Assembly: GCA_030615045.1 (NCBI GenBank)
Contig: JAUWZY010000003.1
Span: 1-22,037 of the forward strand
Origin: Chloroflexota bacterium
GTDB lineage: Bacteria; Chloroflexota; Dehalococcoidia; SZUA-161; JAUWZY01
Direction: 5' to 3'
Length of the DNA stretch: 22,037 bases
Of the stretch, positions 8,134-15,233 are shown in pieces. The position numbers and the translations under genes are program-made. How positions within the stretch are numbered: position 1 is the stretch's first letter; every line of letters begins with the position of its first letter. The notes under the pieces were generated by a model. The model was not told the DNA's origin. It saw only the letters and a list, made by a program, of their open reading frames with translations, and made no database searches.

Positions 8134-8162
8134 ACTGTAACATATAATAATGCCTTTGTCAA
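8134..8162 (-). promoter_or_regulatory. Sigma-70 promoter P3 (nearest) of the giant surface-protein gene
   Basis: TTGACA (8162-8157), 17-bp spacer, TACAGT (8139-8134) on the minus strand. The -35 is a perfect consensus and the -10 matches four of six positions including the key T, A and final T. Confidence 0.75.
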
Positions 8163-8186
8163 TACTTTTGTGGGTAATTTGTTTCG

Positions 8187-8215
8187 ACTCTACCACAGAG
8201 TAACGCTTTTGTCAA
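8187..8215 (-). promoter_or_regulatory. Sigma-70 promoter P2 of the giant surface-protein gene
   Basis: TTGACA (8215-8210), 17-bp spacer, TAGAGT (8192-8187). The -35 plus spacer is identical to P1 over 23 bases (TTGACAAAAG through CTGTGG), showing that the promoter unit was duplicated. Confidence 0.75.
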
Positions 8216-8241
8216 TACCTTTATTGGAAAACTTTCCTTTA

Positions 8242-8270
8242 CACTTACCACAGAGTAACGCTTTTGTCAA
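8242..8270 (-). promoter_or_regulatory. Sigma-70 promoter P1 (farthest), abutting the porD 3' end
   Basis: TTGACA (8270-8265), 17-bp spacer identical to P2, and a weaker -10, TAAGTG (8247-8242). The -35 lies 16 bp after the porD stop codon. Promoter spacings are 55 bp (P1-P2) and 53 bp (P2-P3), about five helical turns each. Confidence 0.6.
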
Positions 8271-8286
8271 TGATCAGATGCGTCGC

Positions 8287-8568
8287 CTACTCTTTGCACT
8301 CCTCAACCATGGTGATGGCCTGCTGCGGGCATTCCCTGGCGCAGATGCCACAACCCTTGCAATGCTTCAAATCAATGCCCATTATCCTGCTATTTTCCAC
8401 CATTATACTGCCATCGGGGCAATATATCCAGCAGTCCAGGCAATAGTTGCACTTCCCCATATCGATAACCGGGTAAACAGAACGCCAGGTCCCAGTTTCA
8501 TATGCCACCGAGCTGCCGGGCTCGAAAATAAGAGCGCCGCGCATTATCTCACGCCATCCCTTTTCCAT
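8287..8568 (-). CDS. porD: 2-oxoacid:ferredoxin oxidoreductase delta subunit (2x[4Fe-4S] ferredoxin), 93 aa
   Basis: This small ferredoxin-type subunit carries electrons from the catalytic subunits towards the external acceptor. It has two complete [4Fe-4S] motifs: CNYCLDCWIYCP near residues 40-51 and CKGCGICARECP near 70-81. It begins with the usual PorD lead-in (SSVAYETGTWRSVYP). I start it at the ATG at 8568, because AAGGAGG lies 7 nt before it. An in-frame extension to 8631 would overlap porG and has no ribosome site. It follows porG by 22 nt. In most operons porA comes next; here a promoter array for an unrelated surface protein begins within 20 bp of the stop. A diverged second copy of the 3' half is fused to a porA start at 1607-1793. 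Confidence 0.95.
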   Translation of the reverse strand: MEKGWREIMRGALIFEPGSSVAYETGTWRSVYPVIDMGKCNYCLDCWIYCPDGSIMVENSRIMGIDLKHCKGCGICARECPQQAITMVEECKE

Positions 8569-8590
8569 CAACCGCCCTCCTTGGCGATGG

Positions 8591-9163
8591 TTAGCCGCCT
8601 TGAGTGCTTTGGTACGCCGATTCCAGCGCACTCACATTTGCTTCCACAATCTCTTGTTTCATAGTGGCGCCAAGCTTTATTCTGAGCTCATTGATCAAGC
8701 TCTCCTTGGCCACGATACCGGTGGCTCGAACCAGAGCACCGAGCATCGGGGTATTGGGCAAATTGCGCCCCATGAGATCCATAGCGATGCCGGTGGCGTC
8801 AACAGTATATATTTCCCCCTTATAACCCAACTGGGCGCGCACCTCAGCCGGGGAGAAGGTGCTGTTGACGATAAGCATCCCGTCATCCTTCAAGCCCTCG
8901 GTGACGTCGATAACGCCAAGGAGTGTGGGGTCAAGCAGCAGCACCACATCGGGCTCAGTGATCTGGCAATAAGGCCTGATGGGCGCTGTGCTGATTCGGG
9001 TAAAGGCCCTGATCGGCGCTCCCATTCGCTCGGCGCCATAGTCGGGCATTCCCTGGAAATACTTGCCCTCCTCCAGAGCTGTTTCCGCTAACAGCTTGCT
9101 TGCCATCACCACCCCCTGTCCGCCACGACCATGCCACCTGATTTCAATAGTCTCCTTGGCCAC
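8591..9163 (-). CDS. porG: 2-oxoacid:ferredoxin oxidoreductase gamma subunit, 190 aa
   Basis: This is the gamma subunit of the 2-oxoacid oxidoreductase, which helps form the CoA-binding part of the complex. The N-terminal signature WHGRGGQGVV is followed by PDYGAERMGAP and ITEPDVVLLLDPTLL, all typical of the POR gamma family; the length also fits. I choose the GTG at 9163, because AGGAGG sits 7 nt upstream and the protein then begins right at the conserved fold. The longer ATG at 9238 would overlap the preceding gene by 59 bases and add a non-conserved, low-complexity N-terminus. It follows the HoxU-like gene by 16 nt and precedes porD by 22 nt, so it is part of a co-transcribed nuoE-nuoF-hoxU-porG-porD group. 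Confidence 0.94.
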   Translation of the reverse strand: MAKETIEIRWHGRGGQGVVMASKLLAETALEEGKYFQGMPDYGAERMGAPIRAFTRISTAPIRPYCQITEPDVVLLLDPTLLGVIDVTEGLKDDGMLIVNSTFSPAEVRAQLGYKGEIYTVDATGIAMDLMGRNLPNTPMLGALVRATGIVAKESLINELRIKLGATMKQEIVEANVSALESAYQSTQGG

Positions 9164-9179
9164 CGCTGTTCCTCCTAAA

Positions 9180-9794
9180 TCATTTGCTTTGCCTGGAGAG
9201 AAAGTCATCGACTGTGAGGTCGAGGAAGCAAACGCCATCGGTTTCCCTTGGGATTTTGGCCGTGGGGCAGAGGGAGAAGCATTCCCGACAACTCATGCAG
9301 GTTTTTGATGCTATCTCGGGGAGAAAGGCAACCTGTCGGGATATGCCCCTGCCGACAAAGCCGATAGCATTCGCCTTTTTGACCTCGGCACAGTAACGCA
9401 CACATAGGCCACAAAGGATACAGAGGTTTGCCTCAGCCTCAAATCTCGTCCCCTCCACTCCATACCGGGCGGCAAGATCCTCAATTACCTTTGTCCTTGG
9501 GGCCACAGCCAGCATAAACTCTATCAGCATCCTCCGGATGCTGACCACCCGCGGAGAGTCTGTCTTCACTATCAGCCCTTCCTCCACAGGATAGACACAG
9601 GCAGCAACTACTCGAGACCTTTCACCCTTGATGATCTCCACACTGCAAAGTCGACAGGCGCCATAAGGGGCTAACTGCTCCTGATAGCACAGGGTGGGGA
9701 TTTCGATCCCCAATTCCCTCGCTGCTTCAAGCAGAGTCATCCCCCCCTTAGCCTCTATCTTCTTGCCATCTATCTCCAAGGTTACCGTCTTCAT
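9180..9794 (-). CDS. HoxU / NuoG N-terminal-like iron-sulfur protein, 204 aa
   Basis: This electron-transfer subunit resembles the N-terminal part of NuoG, HoxU and the N-terminus of HndD-type proteins. Residues 1-80 are a [2Fe-2S] plant-type ferredoxin domain (LCYQEQLAPYGACRLC and a later Cys in VVAACVYP). Two [4Fe-4S] motifs follow, CILCGLCVRYC and CMSCRECFSLCP. The protein stops before any molybdopterin or H-cluster domain, so it has neither formate dehydrogenase nor hydrogenase activity of its own. Its ATG overlaps the stop of the nuoF-like gene by four bases (ATGA), and an AGGGTGG lies just upstream, implying coupled translation. In this operon it probably links the flavin subunit to the POR subunits; that role is inferred from neighbours. 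Confidence 0.88.
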   Translation of the reverse strand: MKTVTLEIDGKKIEAKGGMTLLEAARELGIEIPTLCYQEQLAPYGACRLCSVEIIKGERSRVVAACVYPVEEGLIVKTDSPRVVSIRRMLIEFMLAVAPRTKVIEDLAARYGVEGTRFEAEANLCILCGLCVRYCAEVKKANAIGFVGRGISRQVAFLPEIASKTCMSCRECFSLCPTAKIPRETDGVCFLDLTVDDFLSRQSK

Positions 9795-11713
9795 TGTGCC
9801 ACCCTTTTGCGTATCACCTTCGTCTCCGGTAAAGGAGGAGGGACAGGCTCGCCTGAGAGCTTGGCCACAGCGTCAAAGCGAGGCGGACAAACCTCAAGGC
9901 AAACTCCACACTTGGTACATTTCTCCTGATCGATCCAGTGAATCAAGCCCTTCCCACCATGAATTGCGCCTGCGGGGCAGTTTCTGAGGCAGATAAGGCA
10001 AGCTTGACATTTATCCGGCTGAATATAGTAGGAAATCAATGGCTTACATACCTTGGCCGGACAGCGCTTTTCCTTGATATGCGCTTCATACTCATTCCTG
10101 AAGTATTTGATCGTAGTCAACACGGGATTGGGGGCTGTGCCACCCAGGGCACAAAGTGAGGCATCAATAACCACCTCGGAGAGTTCTTCCAGCAGCTCAA
10201 TATCTCCCTCTTTGCCGTTCGCTTCGATGATTCGATTGAGGATGTTCAACATCTGCCTTAGCCCCTCGCGACAAGGGATGCACTTGCCACAGGATTCCTC
10301 AGAGAGGAAGTTAAGGAAGTATCTGGCTACATCTACCATGCAGGTATCTTCATCCATGACAATCATACCGCCGGAGCCCATCATCGAGCCCAATTCAGTG
10401 AGCTGATCAAAATCAACAGGGGTATCGAGGAATTGCTCGGGGATGCATCCGCCCGAGGGGCCGCCCGTCTGGACCGCCTTAAATCTCCTCCCATTCGGGA
10501 TGCCGCCGCCGACATCATAGATTATATCCCTTAAGCTAGTGCCCATAGGGACCTCAACCAATCCCGTGTTCTTCACCTTGCCGACGAGGGAGAAGATCTT
10601 CGTCCCCTTGCTCCCCTCGGTCCCTATGGAGTTATACCAATCAGCGCTCCTGCCGATCGCTAAGGGGACATTGGCCCATGTTTCCACGTTGTTTAAATTG
10701 CTTGGCCTTTCCCAGATGCCCTTTACCGAGGTATGGATATATTTCGGCCTTGGCTCGCCAACCTTCCCTTCTATAGCGGTCATCAAGGCGCTCGATTCCC
10801 CGGAGACAAAGGCACCAGCACCGCGGTGAACCGTAACGGTGAAGTCAAACCCGGAGCCGAGGATGTTTTCACCCAAAAGCCCATACTCCTCCGCCTGCTC
10901 GATGGCATGGATTACATTCTCTGTAGCTAAGGGATATTCCTGACGCACATAGACGAACCCTTCATGAACACCGATAGCATAGGCGCCGATGATCAGCCCT
11001 TCAAGCACGCCATGGGGGTTTCCTTCGAGCAGACCTCTATCCATATAGGCTCCGGGGTCGCCCTCATCGGCATTGACGATGACATATTTTATCTTTTCCG
11101 GGGCATTTCTCGTTGTCTCCCACTTTATCCCTGCCGGGAAGCCACTCCCTCCACGACCCCTGACATTTGCTCTCTTCACCTCGTCCAATACTTGCTCCGG
11201 GGTCATCTTATCTAAAGCCTTTGCCAGCGCGCTATAGCCACCAAGGGCGATGTAATCGTCAATATGCCAGGGGTCAATGAATCTATTATTTCCCAAAACG
11301 AGCCTCGCTTGCCCCTTATAGAAGGGGATTTCCGATTCATGTGTTATTCCTTGTCCCGTAACGGGGTCCCTGTAAAGAAACTGCTCGATTATCTCATTCT
11401 GGATTAAAGTCTTAGAGATAATCTCAGAAACGTGTTCTGGCTTTACCTGGACATAGCAGATTCCCTCAGGAAGGATAAGGACAATTGGTTCCATCTGGCA
11501 GAAGCCATGGCAGCCTGTGCTCTTAACCTCTACTTCTTTCTCCAGCCCCTGCTTTTCAATCTCATCAACAAATGCTCGGATTACTTCCCAGCTACCGCGA
11601 GTCCGACCATCGCTCCCGTTGCTTACCGATATGAATCTTCTGCCTTGCCTCTTTGCTAAAATCTCATCTCTCAATCTTTCCAAGTCAACTATCGAAGTGA
11701 GCCTTCCAGCCAT
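9791..11713 (-). CDS. nuoF: NuoF-like NADH-binding flavoprotein with C-terminal 2x[4Fe-4S] domain, 640 aa
   Basis: This is the FMN and NAD(H) binding subunit of an NADH-dehydrogenase-like module, of the long HndC/HydB type. Domains in order: a thioredoxin-like [2Fe-2S] domain (about 25-105); the NuoF core with the NADH loop GRGGSGFPAG (186-195) and FMN motif NADEGDPGAYMDR; an SLBB segment; the N3-type cluster site SCGKCIPCREG with a later Cys in SLCALGGTAPNP; and a C-terminal 2x[4Fe-4S] ferredoxin (CQACLICLRNCP, CTKCGVCLEVCP). The first two cluster Cys of the N-terminal domain are missing: residues 31 and 36 are Ser and Gly, while C68 and C72 remain. That domain therefore cannot hold a normal [2Fe-2S] cluster. 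The ATG at 11713 follows AGGAG with a 6-nt spacer. It is 14 nt after nuoE-like and overlaps the HoxU-like gene. Confidence 0.92.
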   Translation of the reverse strand: MAGRLTSIVDLERLRDEILAKRQGRRFISVSNGSDGRTRGSWEVIRAFVDEIEKQGLEKEVEVKSTGCHGFCQMEPIVLILPEGICYVQVKPEHVSEIISKTLIQNEIIEQFLYRDPVTGQGITHESEIPFYKGQARLVLGNNRFIDPWHIDDYIALGGYSALAKALDKMTPEQVLDEVKRANVRGRGGSGFPAGIKWETTRNAPEKIKYVIVNADEGDPGAYMDRGLLEGNPHGVLEGLIIGAYAIGVHEGFVYVRQEYPLATENVIHAIEQAEEYGLLGENILGSGFDFTVTVHRGAGAFVSGESSALMTAIEGKVGEPRPKYIHTSVKGIWERPSNLNNVETWANVPLAIGRSADWYNSIGTEGSKGTKIFSLVGKVKNTGLVEVPMGTSLRDIIYDVGGGIPNGRRFKAVQTGGPSGGCIPEQFLDTPVDFDQLTELGSMMGSGGMIVMDEDTCMVDVARYFLNFLSEESCGKCIPCREGLRQMLNILNRIIEANGKEGDIELLEELSEVVIDASLCALGGTAPNPVLTTIKYFRNEYEAHIKEKRCPAKVCKPLISYYIQPDKCQACLICLRNCPAGAIHGGKGLIHWIDQEKCTKCGVCLEVCPPRFDAVAKLSGEPVPPPLPETKVIRKRVAQ

Positions 11714-11727
11714 TTAAAACTCCTATT

Positions 11728-12174
11728 TTACTCGCAGGCTTCGAAAATATGTCCCAGGTCGGCTGTTGTAGGGTTACCATGATATTCTCCATTGATCACC
11801 ATCACTGGACCCAAGGCACAGCAGCCGAGGCAATTGGCAGTGATCAATGTGAACCGCATATCGCTCGATGTCTTCCCCGGCTTTACCTTCAGCATCTCCT
11901 CGACCTTATGCAAAAGCTGAGGCGCGCCACGGATATAGCAGGCAGTGCCCGTACACACCATGACCTGGTGGCGGCCTCTGGGCGTTAAACTAAATGCCGT
12001 GTAGAAGGTGGCAATATGATATATCTGATTCAGCGGAATCTCCAACCGCTCGCTGAGCCTTATCAGCGCCTCTTTGGGCAGCCAGTAGTATTCCCGCTGT
12101 ATATCCAACAGGATTTGAATTAAGGCGCTCTTACCACCTTGATACCTATCAACAATTTCATCGACCGCGGTCAC
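11728..12174 (-). CDS. nuoE: NuoE-like [2Fe-2S] thioredoxin-fold subunit, 148 aa
   Basis: This is the small [2Fe-2S] partner of the NuoF-like flavoprotein (NuoE/HndA family). An N-terminal helical bundle (about 1-65; LLDIQREYYWLPKEAL and IYHIATFYTAFSL are typical) is followed by a thioredoxin-like domain. Its four cluster ligands are all present: CTGTAC (about 74 and 79) and NCLGCCALGP (about 115 and 119). The start is GTG at 12174, with GGAGG five bases upstream. It is the first protein gene of the operon and lies 23 nt after the 3' end of tRNA-Arg, with no room for a separate strong promoter. Read-through from the tRNA promoter is likely. Confidence 0.93.
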   Translation of the reverse strand: MTAVDEIVDRYQGGKSALIQILLDIQREYYWLPKEALIRLSERLEIPLNQIYHIATFYTAFSLTPRGRHQVMVCTGTACYIRGAPQLLHKVEEMLKVKPGKTSSDMRFTLITANCLGCCALGPVMVINGEYHGNPTTADLGHIFEACE

Positions 12175-12197
12175 TTTCGCCTCCCACTATCAAATCA

Positions 12198-12269
12198 CGC
12201 CCCTGGGAAGACTCGAACTCCCGCCCCGAGCTCCGGAGGCTCGCGCTCTATCCTCTGAGCTACAGGGGC
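12198..12269 (-). tRNA. tRNA-Arg (anticodon CCG)
   Basis: A complete cloverleaf can be drawn. The 7-bp acceptor pairs GCCCCTG with CAGGGGC. The D stem is GCTC/GAGC with an eight-base loop. The anticodon stem CGAGC/GCTCG encloses CTCCGGA, so the anticodon is CCG and reads CGG. The T stem is GGGAG/CTTCC with loop TTCGAGT. The discriminator is G and CCA is not encoded. It lies between the antiporter gene and the nuoE-like gene. Confidence 0.95.
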
Positions 12270-12277
12270 AACTCGCT

Positions 12278-12307
12278 ATTTTAACATTATAATCTTTCAG
12301 TTGGCAA
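12278..12307 (-). promoter_or_regulatory. Promoter for tRNA-Arg and possibly the nuoE-porD operon
   Basis: TTGCCA (12307-12302), 18-bp spacer, TAAAAT (12283-12278) on the minus strand would start RNA about two bases before the tRNA 5' end. A second choice is TTGAGC (12313-12308), 16 bp, TATAAT (12291-12286). Either one overlaps or abuts the antiporter gene's 3' end. Confidence 0.55.
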
Positions 12308-12315
12308 GCTCAAAC

Positions 12316-13608
12316 TCAGCCTGGTGGTTTGTCAGCTTCTGATTTCGAGGCCACTTGCCTTTTGAAGAAGGGCTTGAGCATGGCAGGCACTACCAATGTA
12401 GTCACTATGCTCACCGCAACTGCCACGCCGAACAGTTCACGGCTCACAGCACCCACGCTAAGCCCCACACCGGCGATGATCAGCCCCACCTCTCCTCTGG
12501 GCACCATGCCGACAGCCACTATCATCCCGCTGTTATGAGAGAGCTTTCCCCCCAGCCTTGCCGGTACATAGCAACCTATCATCTTGCCCGCTATAGCTAA
12601 TACTATCAAAATAGCAGCTATTGCTGCAGCCCCGGCCAAAAGTGGCACATCGACCTGCATCCCCAGATAGCAGAAGAAGAAAGGCGCCAAGAAGAGCATA
12701 ATCGGTCTCGTCTTCTCCGTTATCTCTTCCTTCTCCGCGGTAGCGGCGAACATCAGCCCGGCTGCATAGGCCCCCACCACCGGATGCAGGTCGACCAATG
12801 TGACCAGGTAAGCGATGAGAAAGCCGACGAGGATGGCGAAAATGGGCATGGTGCCCGATCTCTTGAACGGATTGAGGAGAAATCTCGATACATATTTATG
12901 GAACTTAACCCCGAGCATAATCAGTCCAAACCAAATAACGAAGCCCAGCACAGCAATGCGGACAACCTCTGCGACATTGACTGCGCCAGTTATTGCTACA
13001 GCCACAACCACAGAGAGGATGACAATGCCAATGATGTCATCGATAACGGCGGCAACTAATATCGTTGTCCCCTCTCTGGTATGTAGCCTTTTCATGTCCA
13101 TCAGTATCCGCACCGTCACCCCAATGCTGGTTGCTGTCAGTACCGCCCCCATGAATAGCCAAGCTGCCGAGCCAGCGCCGGGATAAAAGAGCATGGTGAT
13201 AAAATAGCCAAAGATAAACGGCAAGGCAACCCCCCCCACAGCCACCCAGGCACCAGTTTTCCCCTGCCTCAGGAAAGCCCTGACGTTGGTTTCAACGCCA
13301 GCGACGAAAAGCAAGGCAACAACGGCTATCTCGGCGATAATTTGCATGACGTTGAATTCACCCACCTCGAAGGCAAAGCTTCCTTTGGCGGTGAAAAACT
13401 GGGCGTGTTCAATTCTGGCGAAACTCAGGATTATGGGGTCATTGATGAGTGCGCCCAGGGCAAAGGGGGAGATAGCAATGCCGGCAACCAGCTCGCCTAT
13501 GACCGCAGGCTGCTTGAGGTAACGCTCCGCAATCTCGCCGCCGATCCTGGCTGCGATTAAGATCAAGGCGAAGCTCAAAATGAATTTGAAGTAGACCTCA
13601 AGTCCCAT
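12316..13608 (-). CDS. CPA2-family Na+/H+ (cation/proton) antiporter, 430 aa
   Basis: An integral membrane antiporter of the NapA/KefB (CPA2) type that exchanges Na+ or K+ for H+. There are about twelve to thirteen hydrophobic segments with little between them. Recognisable motifs are the N-terminal GELVAGIAISPFALG, the paired acidic residues in AAVIDDIIGIVIL and the late PRGEVGLIIAGVG. The Asp-Asp pair is typical of electrogenic Na+/H+ exchangers such as NapA. There is no C-terminal RCK/TrkA domain, unlike full-length Kef proteins. The ATG at 13608 follows AGGG; the stop (TGA) is at 12318-12316. It is the last gene of a three-gene minus-strand operon, 15 nt after the CBS gene, which may supply its regulatory domain in trans. 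Ion specificity is inferred. Confidence 0.9.
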   Translation of the reverse strand: MGLEVYFKFILSFALILIAARIGGEIAERYLKQPAVIGELVAGIAISPFALGALINDPIILSFARIEHAQFFTAKGSFAFEVGEFNVMQIIAEIAVVALLFVAGVETNVRAFLRQGKTGAWVAVGGVALPFIFGYFITMLFYPGAGSAAWLFMGAVLTATSIGVTVRILMDMKRLHTREGTTILVAAVIDDIIGIVILSVVVAVAITGAVNVAEVVRIAVLGFVIWFGLIMLGVKFHKYVSRFLLNPFKRSGTMPIFAILVGFLIAYLVTLVDLHPVVGAYAAGLMFAATAEKEEITEKTRPIMLFLAPFFFCYLGMQVDVPLLAGAAAIAAILIVLAIAGKMIGCYVPARLGGKLSHNSGMIVAVGMVPRGEVGLIIAGVGLSVGAVSRELFGVAVAVSIVTTLVVPAMLKPFFKRQVASKSEADKPPG

Positions 13609-13623
13609 TAAAAACCCTGAGCC

Positions 13624-14070
13624 TTACTCCTGTTTAAGATAATCGTTGACGCTGCTGATTATGTCGTTATAGTTTATCACTCCCAGTAGCCGACCATGCT
13701 TATCGACCACAGGCACCTCGCAAATGTCGAGTTCGAGCATGAGATCTATCGCCTTTTCGATCCCATCCTCCGGCCTGACACTCATCGGGGCGTTCATTAT
13801 ATCCTTGACGTATTTCGCGGTTGCTAGCATATGTAACATCCCTGGGCCCAAAAACAAGGAATGCCTTATGGTTTCGAATGCACGCACTGCTACCGTTTTC
13901 AACACCCTCTTCGGCGTGATGATGCCTTTGAGTCTATCATCTTTGTCCACGACACAGGCAATCGTTGTCTCTTTATCTTCAGTTATCTTCGCCACAGCCT
14001 CATATATCTGTTCATCCTCTCGGATCCTGCACAATCTCTGCGTCATCAGTTCTCTGACCAACTTCTTCAT
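13624..14070 (-). CDS. CBS-domain-pair protein, 148 aa
   Basis: A small cytoplasmic protein made of two CBS domains (a Bateman module), which bind adenine nucleotides and act as sensors. CBS1 spans about 1-60 (LVRELMTQRL.. through DDRLKGIITPKRVLK) and CBS2 about 80-145 (VKDIMNAPMSVRPEDGIEKA.. through GRLLGVINYNDI). I start it at the ATG at 14070, preceded by AAGGGGG; the longer reading to 14157 would overlap the exchanger gene and adds unrelated sequence. It sits 14 nt after the CaCA exchanger and 15 nt before the CPA2 antiporter. This suggests it regulates one or both transporters by sensing nucleotide or ionic state; that link is inferred from position. Confidence 0.88.
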   Translation of the reverse strand: MKKLVRELMTQRLCRIREDEQIYEAVAKITEDKETTIACVVDKDDRLKGIITPKRVLKTVAVRAFETIRHSLFLGPGMLHMLATAKYVKDIMNAPMSVRPEDGIEKAIDLMLELDICEVPVVDKHGRLLGVINYNDIISSVNDYLKQE

Positions 14071-14084
14071 CCCAACCCCCTTTA

Positions 14085-15089
14085 TTACAATCTCAGTGAA
14101 ATGAATAGAGCATAGGCGCCAAAAATGTAGAGCCCGATTAGCGCTGGAGCATACCAACTCATTACGCCGAAGGTCATGCGCCTGGTTCGCAAGCGGAGCC
14201 CGGCGATGACAAGAGCGCCCATAGCAATGACGACAAGAGCGGTAATAATATGCTCTGACGATACCACGGAGAGAATGGATCCCCGGCTATAGGCAAGATC
14301 AACAGGGGCGATGATAGTCATGTTGAATATATTGCTCCCCAACAGACCAGCCACTGCCATATCGATAGCGCCCAAACGAACGGCAGCGACGGCAACCACG
14401 ATCTCAGGCAGTGATGTGGTGATGGCCAGGAACATGCTGCCGGCAAAGGTGGGACCCCAGCCGGTGACCTGCGCGATCTCATCACCGATGAATGATAGCC
14501 AGATCCCGGCGCCAATGATCGCCACTGCTGCCAATGCGAATTTGATATATGTCGCCCTTCGGGAAATCTCCTCATAGCGTAGCGGCCCCACTGGCAGCGC
14601 CACAAGCCGGCGCCTCTTCTCCAAATGGAATATCCCTCTTACTCCCACCAGATAGACGATGAGGATGATAATCGCGGGCACACCAAGCCAACCCAGGGCC
14701 AACCCGGAAATCCTGCCCCCGGCGGCGATAGCGCCAGCGGCAATGGCAACAAGCAATATCATCAAGCCAGCCGATGCAATATGTCCCGGGCTTGCCCTGG
14801 TCAGCACCGGGGTGGGATGGGAAAGAACATCTAACAAGGCGATGACGAACAGATTGAGCATATTGCTGCCAAAGAGGGTCCCCACGGCTAAATCGGGACT
14901 CTCGACCAGAGCGGCGGCGCTGACTCCAGTGACCAGCTCCGGCATCGAGGTTATGGCAGCAATGAGGATAAGCCCGATCCATATCCCACCCAAACCCGTC
15001 TTCTCCGAAATAGCATCCCCATATCGCGATAGCTTCGTCCCTGAGAATAGGATGATCGCCAGACAAAGAGTAAACTTCAGCCAAACCAA
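14085..15089 (-). CDS. CaCA-family Na+/Ca2+ (or cation/H+) exchanger, 334 aa
   Basis: A membrane exchanger of the CaCA superfamily, YrbG-like, expected to expel Ca2+ in exchange for Na+ or H+. About ten hydrophobic segments form two halves, each with an alpha repeat. The first reads ITSMPELVTGVSAA then GTLFGSNMLN, the second ITTSLPEIVVAVAA then GLLGSNIFN. Both carry the ion-binding Glu. Length matches the family. The start is TTG at 15089 with AGGAG 8 nt upstream; no better ATG is available. It is the first gene of the operon with the CBS protein and CPA2 antiporter. A promoter lies at 15182-15154, giving a leader of about 58 nt. Confidence 0.92.
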   Translation of the reverse strand: MVWLKFTLCLAIILFSGTKLSRYGDAISEKTGLGGIWIGLILIAAITSMPELVTGVSAAALVESPDLAVGTLFGSNMLNLFVIALLDVLSHPTPVLTRASPGHIASAGLMILLVAIAAGAIAAGGRISGLALGWLGVPAIIILIVYLVGVRGIFHLEKRRRLVALPVGPLRYEEISRRATYIKFALAAVAIIGAGIWLSFIGDEIAQVTGWGPTFAGSMFLAITTSLPEIVVAVAAVRLGAIDMAVAGLLGSNIFNMTIIAPVDLAYSRGSILSVVSSEHIITALVVIAMGALVIAGLRLRTRRMTFGVMSWYAPALIGLYIFGAYALFISLRL

Positions 15090-15153
15090 TAATTGAACTC
15101 CTAAAGGTTAAGGTCATCGCGTACTCATAGCATACCGAGGACACACAAGCGAA

Positions 15154-15182
15154 ATGATAACACATCAGCGATACCTTGGTAA
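15154..15182 (-). promoter_or_regulatory. Promoter of the cation-transport operon
   Basis: TTACCA (15182-15177), 17-bp spacer, TATCAT (15159-15154) on the minus strand. It is divergent from the hydrolase promoter, whose -35 starts 12 bp away. Confidence 0.5.
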
Positions 15183-15194
15183 AGCATGACCGGG

Positions 15195-15224
15195 TCGACT
15201 TTCCCTGAGCACAGGGGTTATAAT
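15195..15224 (+). promoter_or_regulatory. Promoter of the hydrolase gene (leaderless arrangement)
   Basis: TCGACT (15195-15200), 18-bp spacer, a perfect TATAAT (15219-15224). Nine bases later is the ATG at 15234, leaving almost no untranslated leader. There is no Shine-Dalgarno sequence before that ATG. Confidence 0.6.
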
Positions 15225-15233
15225 AAATCGGTC

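Noticed and set aside
8157..8270. Near-identical repeats with about 54-bp spacing, considered as a small CRISPR
   Set aside because: Each repeat is a promoter core with a consensus -35 and -10; only three copies, and the third is diverged.
1600..8290. Transposon or insertion sequence carrying the surface genes
   Set aside because: No transposase or integrase ORF, no terminal inverted repeats and no target duplication other than the por copies.
8569..8631. N-terminal extension of porD to 8631
   Set aside because: It overlaps porG; the ATG at 8568 has AAGGAGG.
9164..9238. N-terminal extension of porG to an ATG at 9238
   Set aside because: It overlaps the previous gene, is not family-like, and the GTG at 9163 has AGGAGG at ideal distance.
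14071..14157. Longer start for the CBS protein
   Set aside because: It overlaps the exchanger gene and lacks a ribosome site; ATG 14070 has AAGGGGG.
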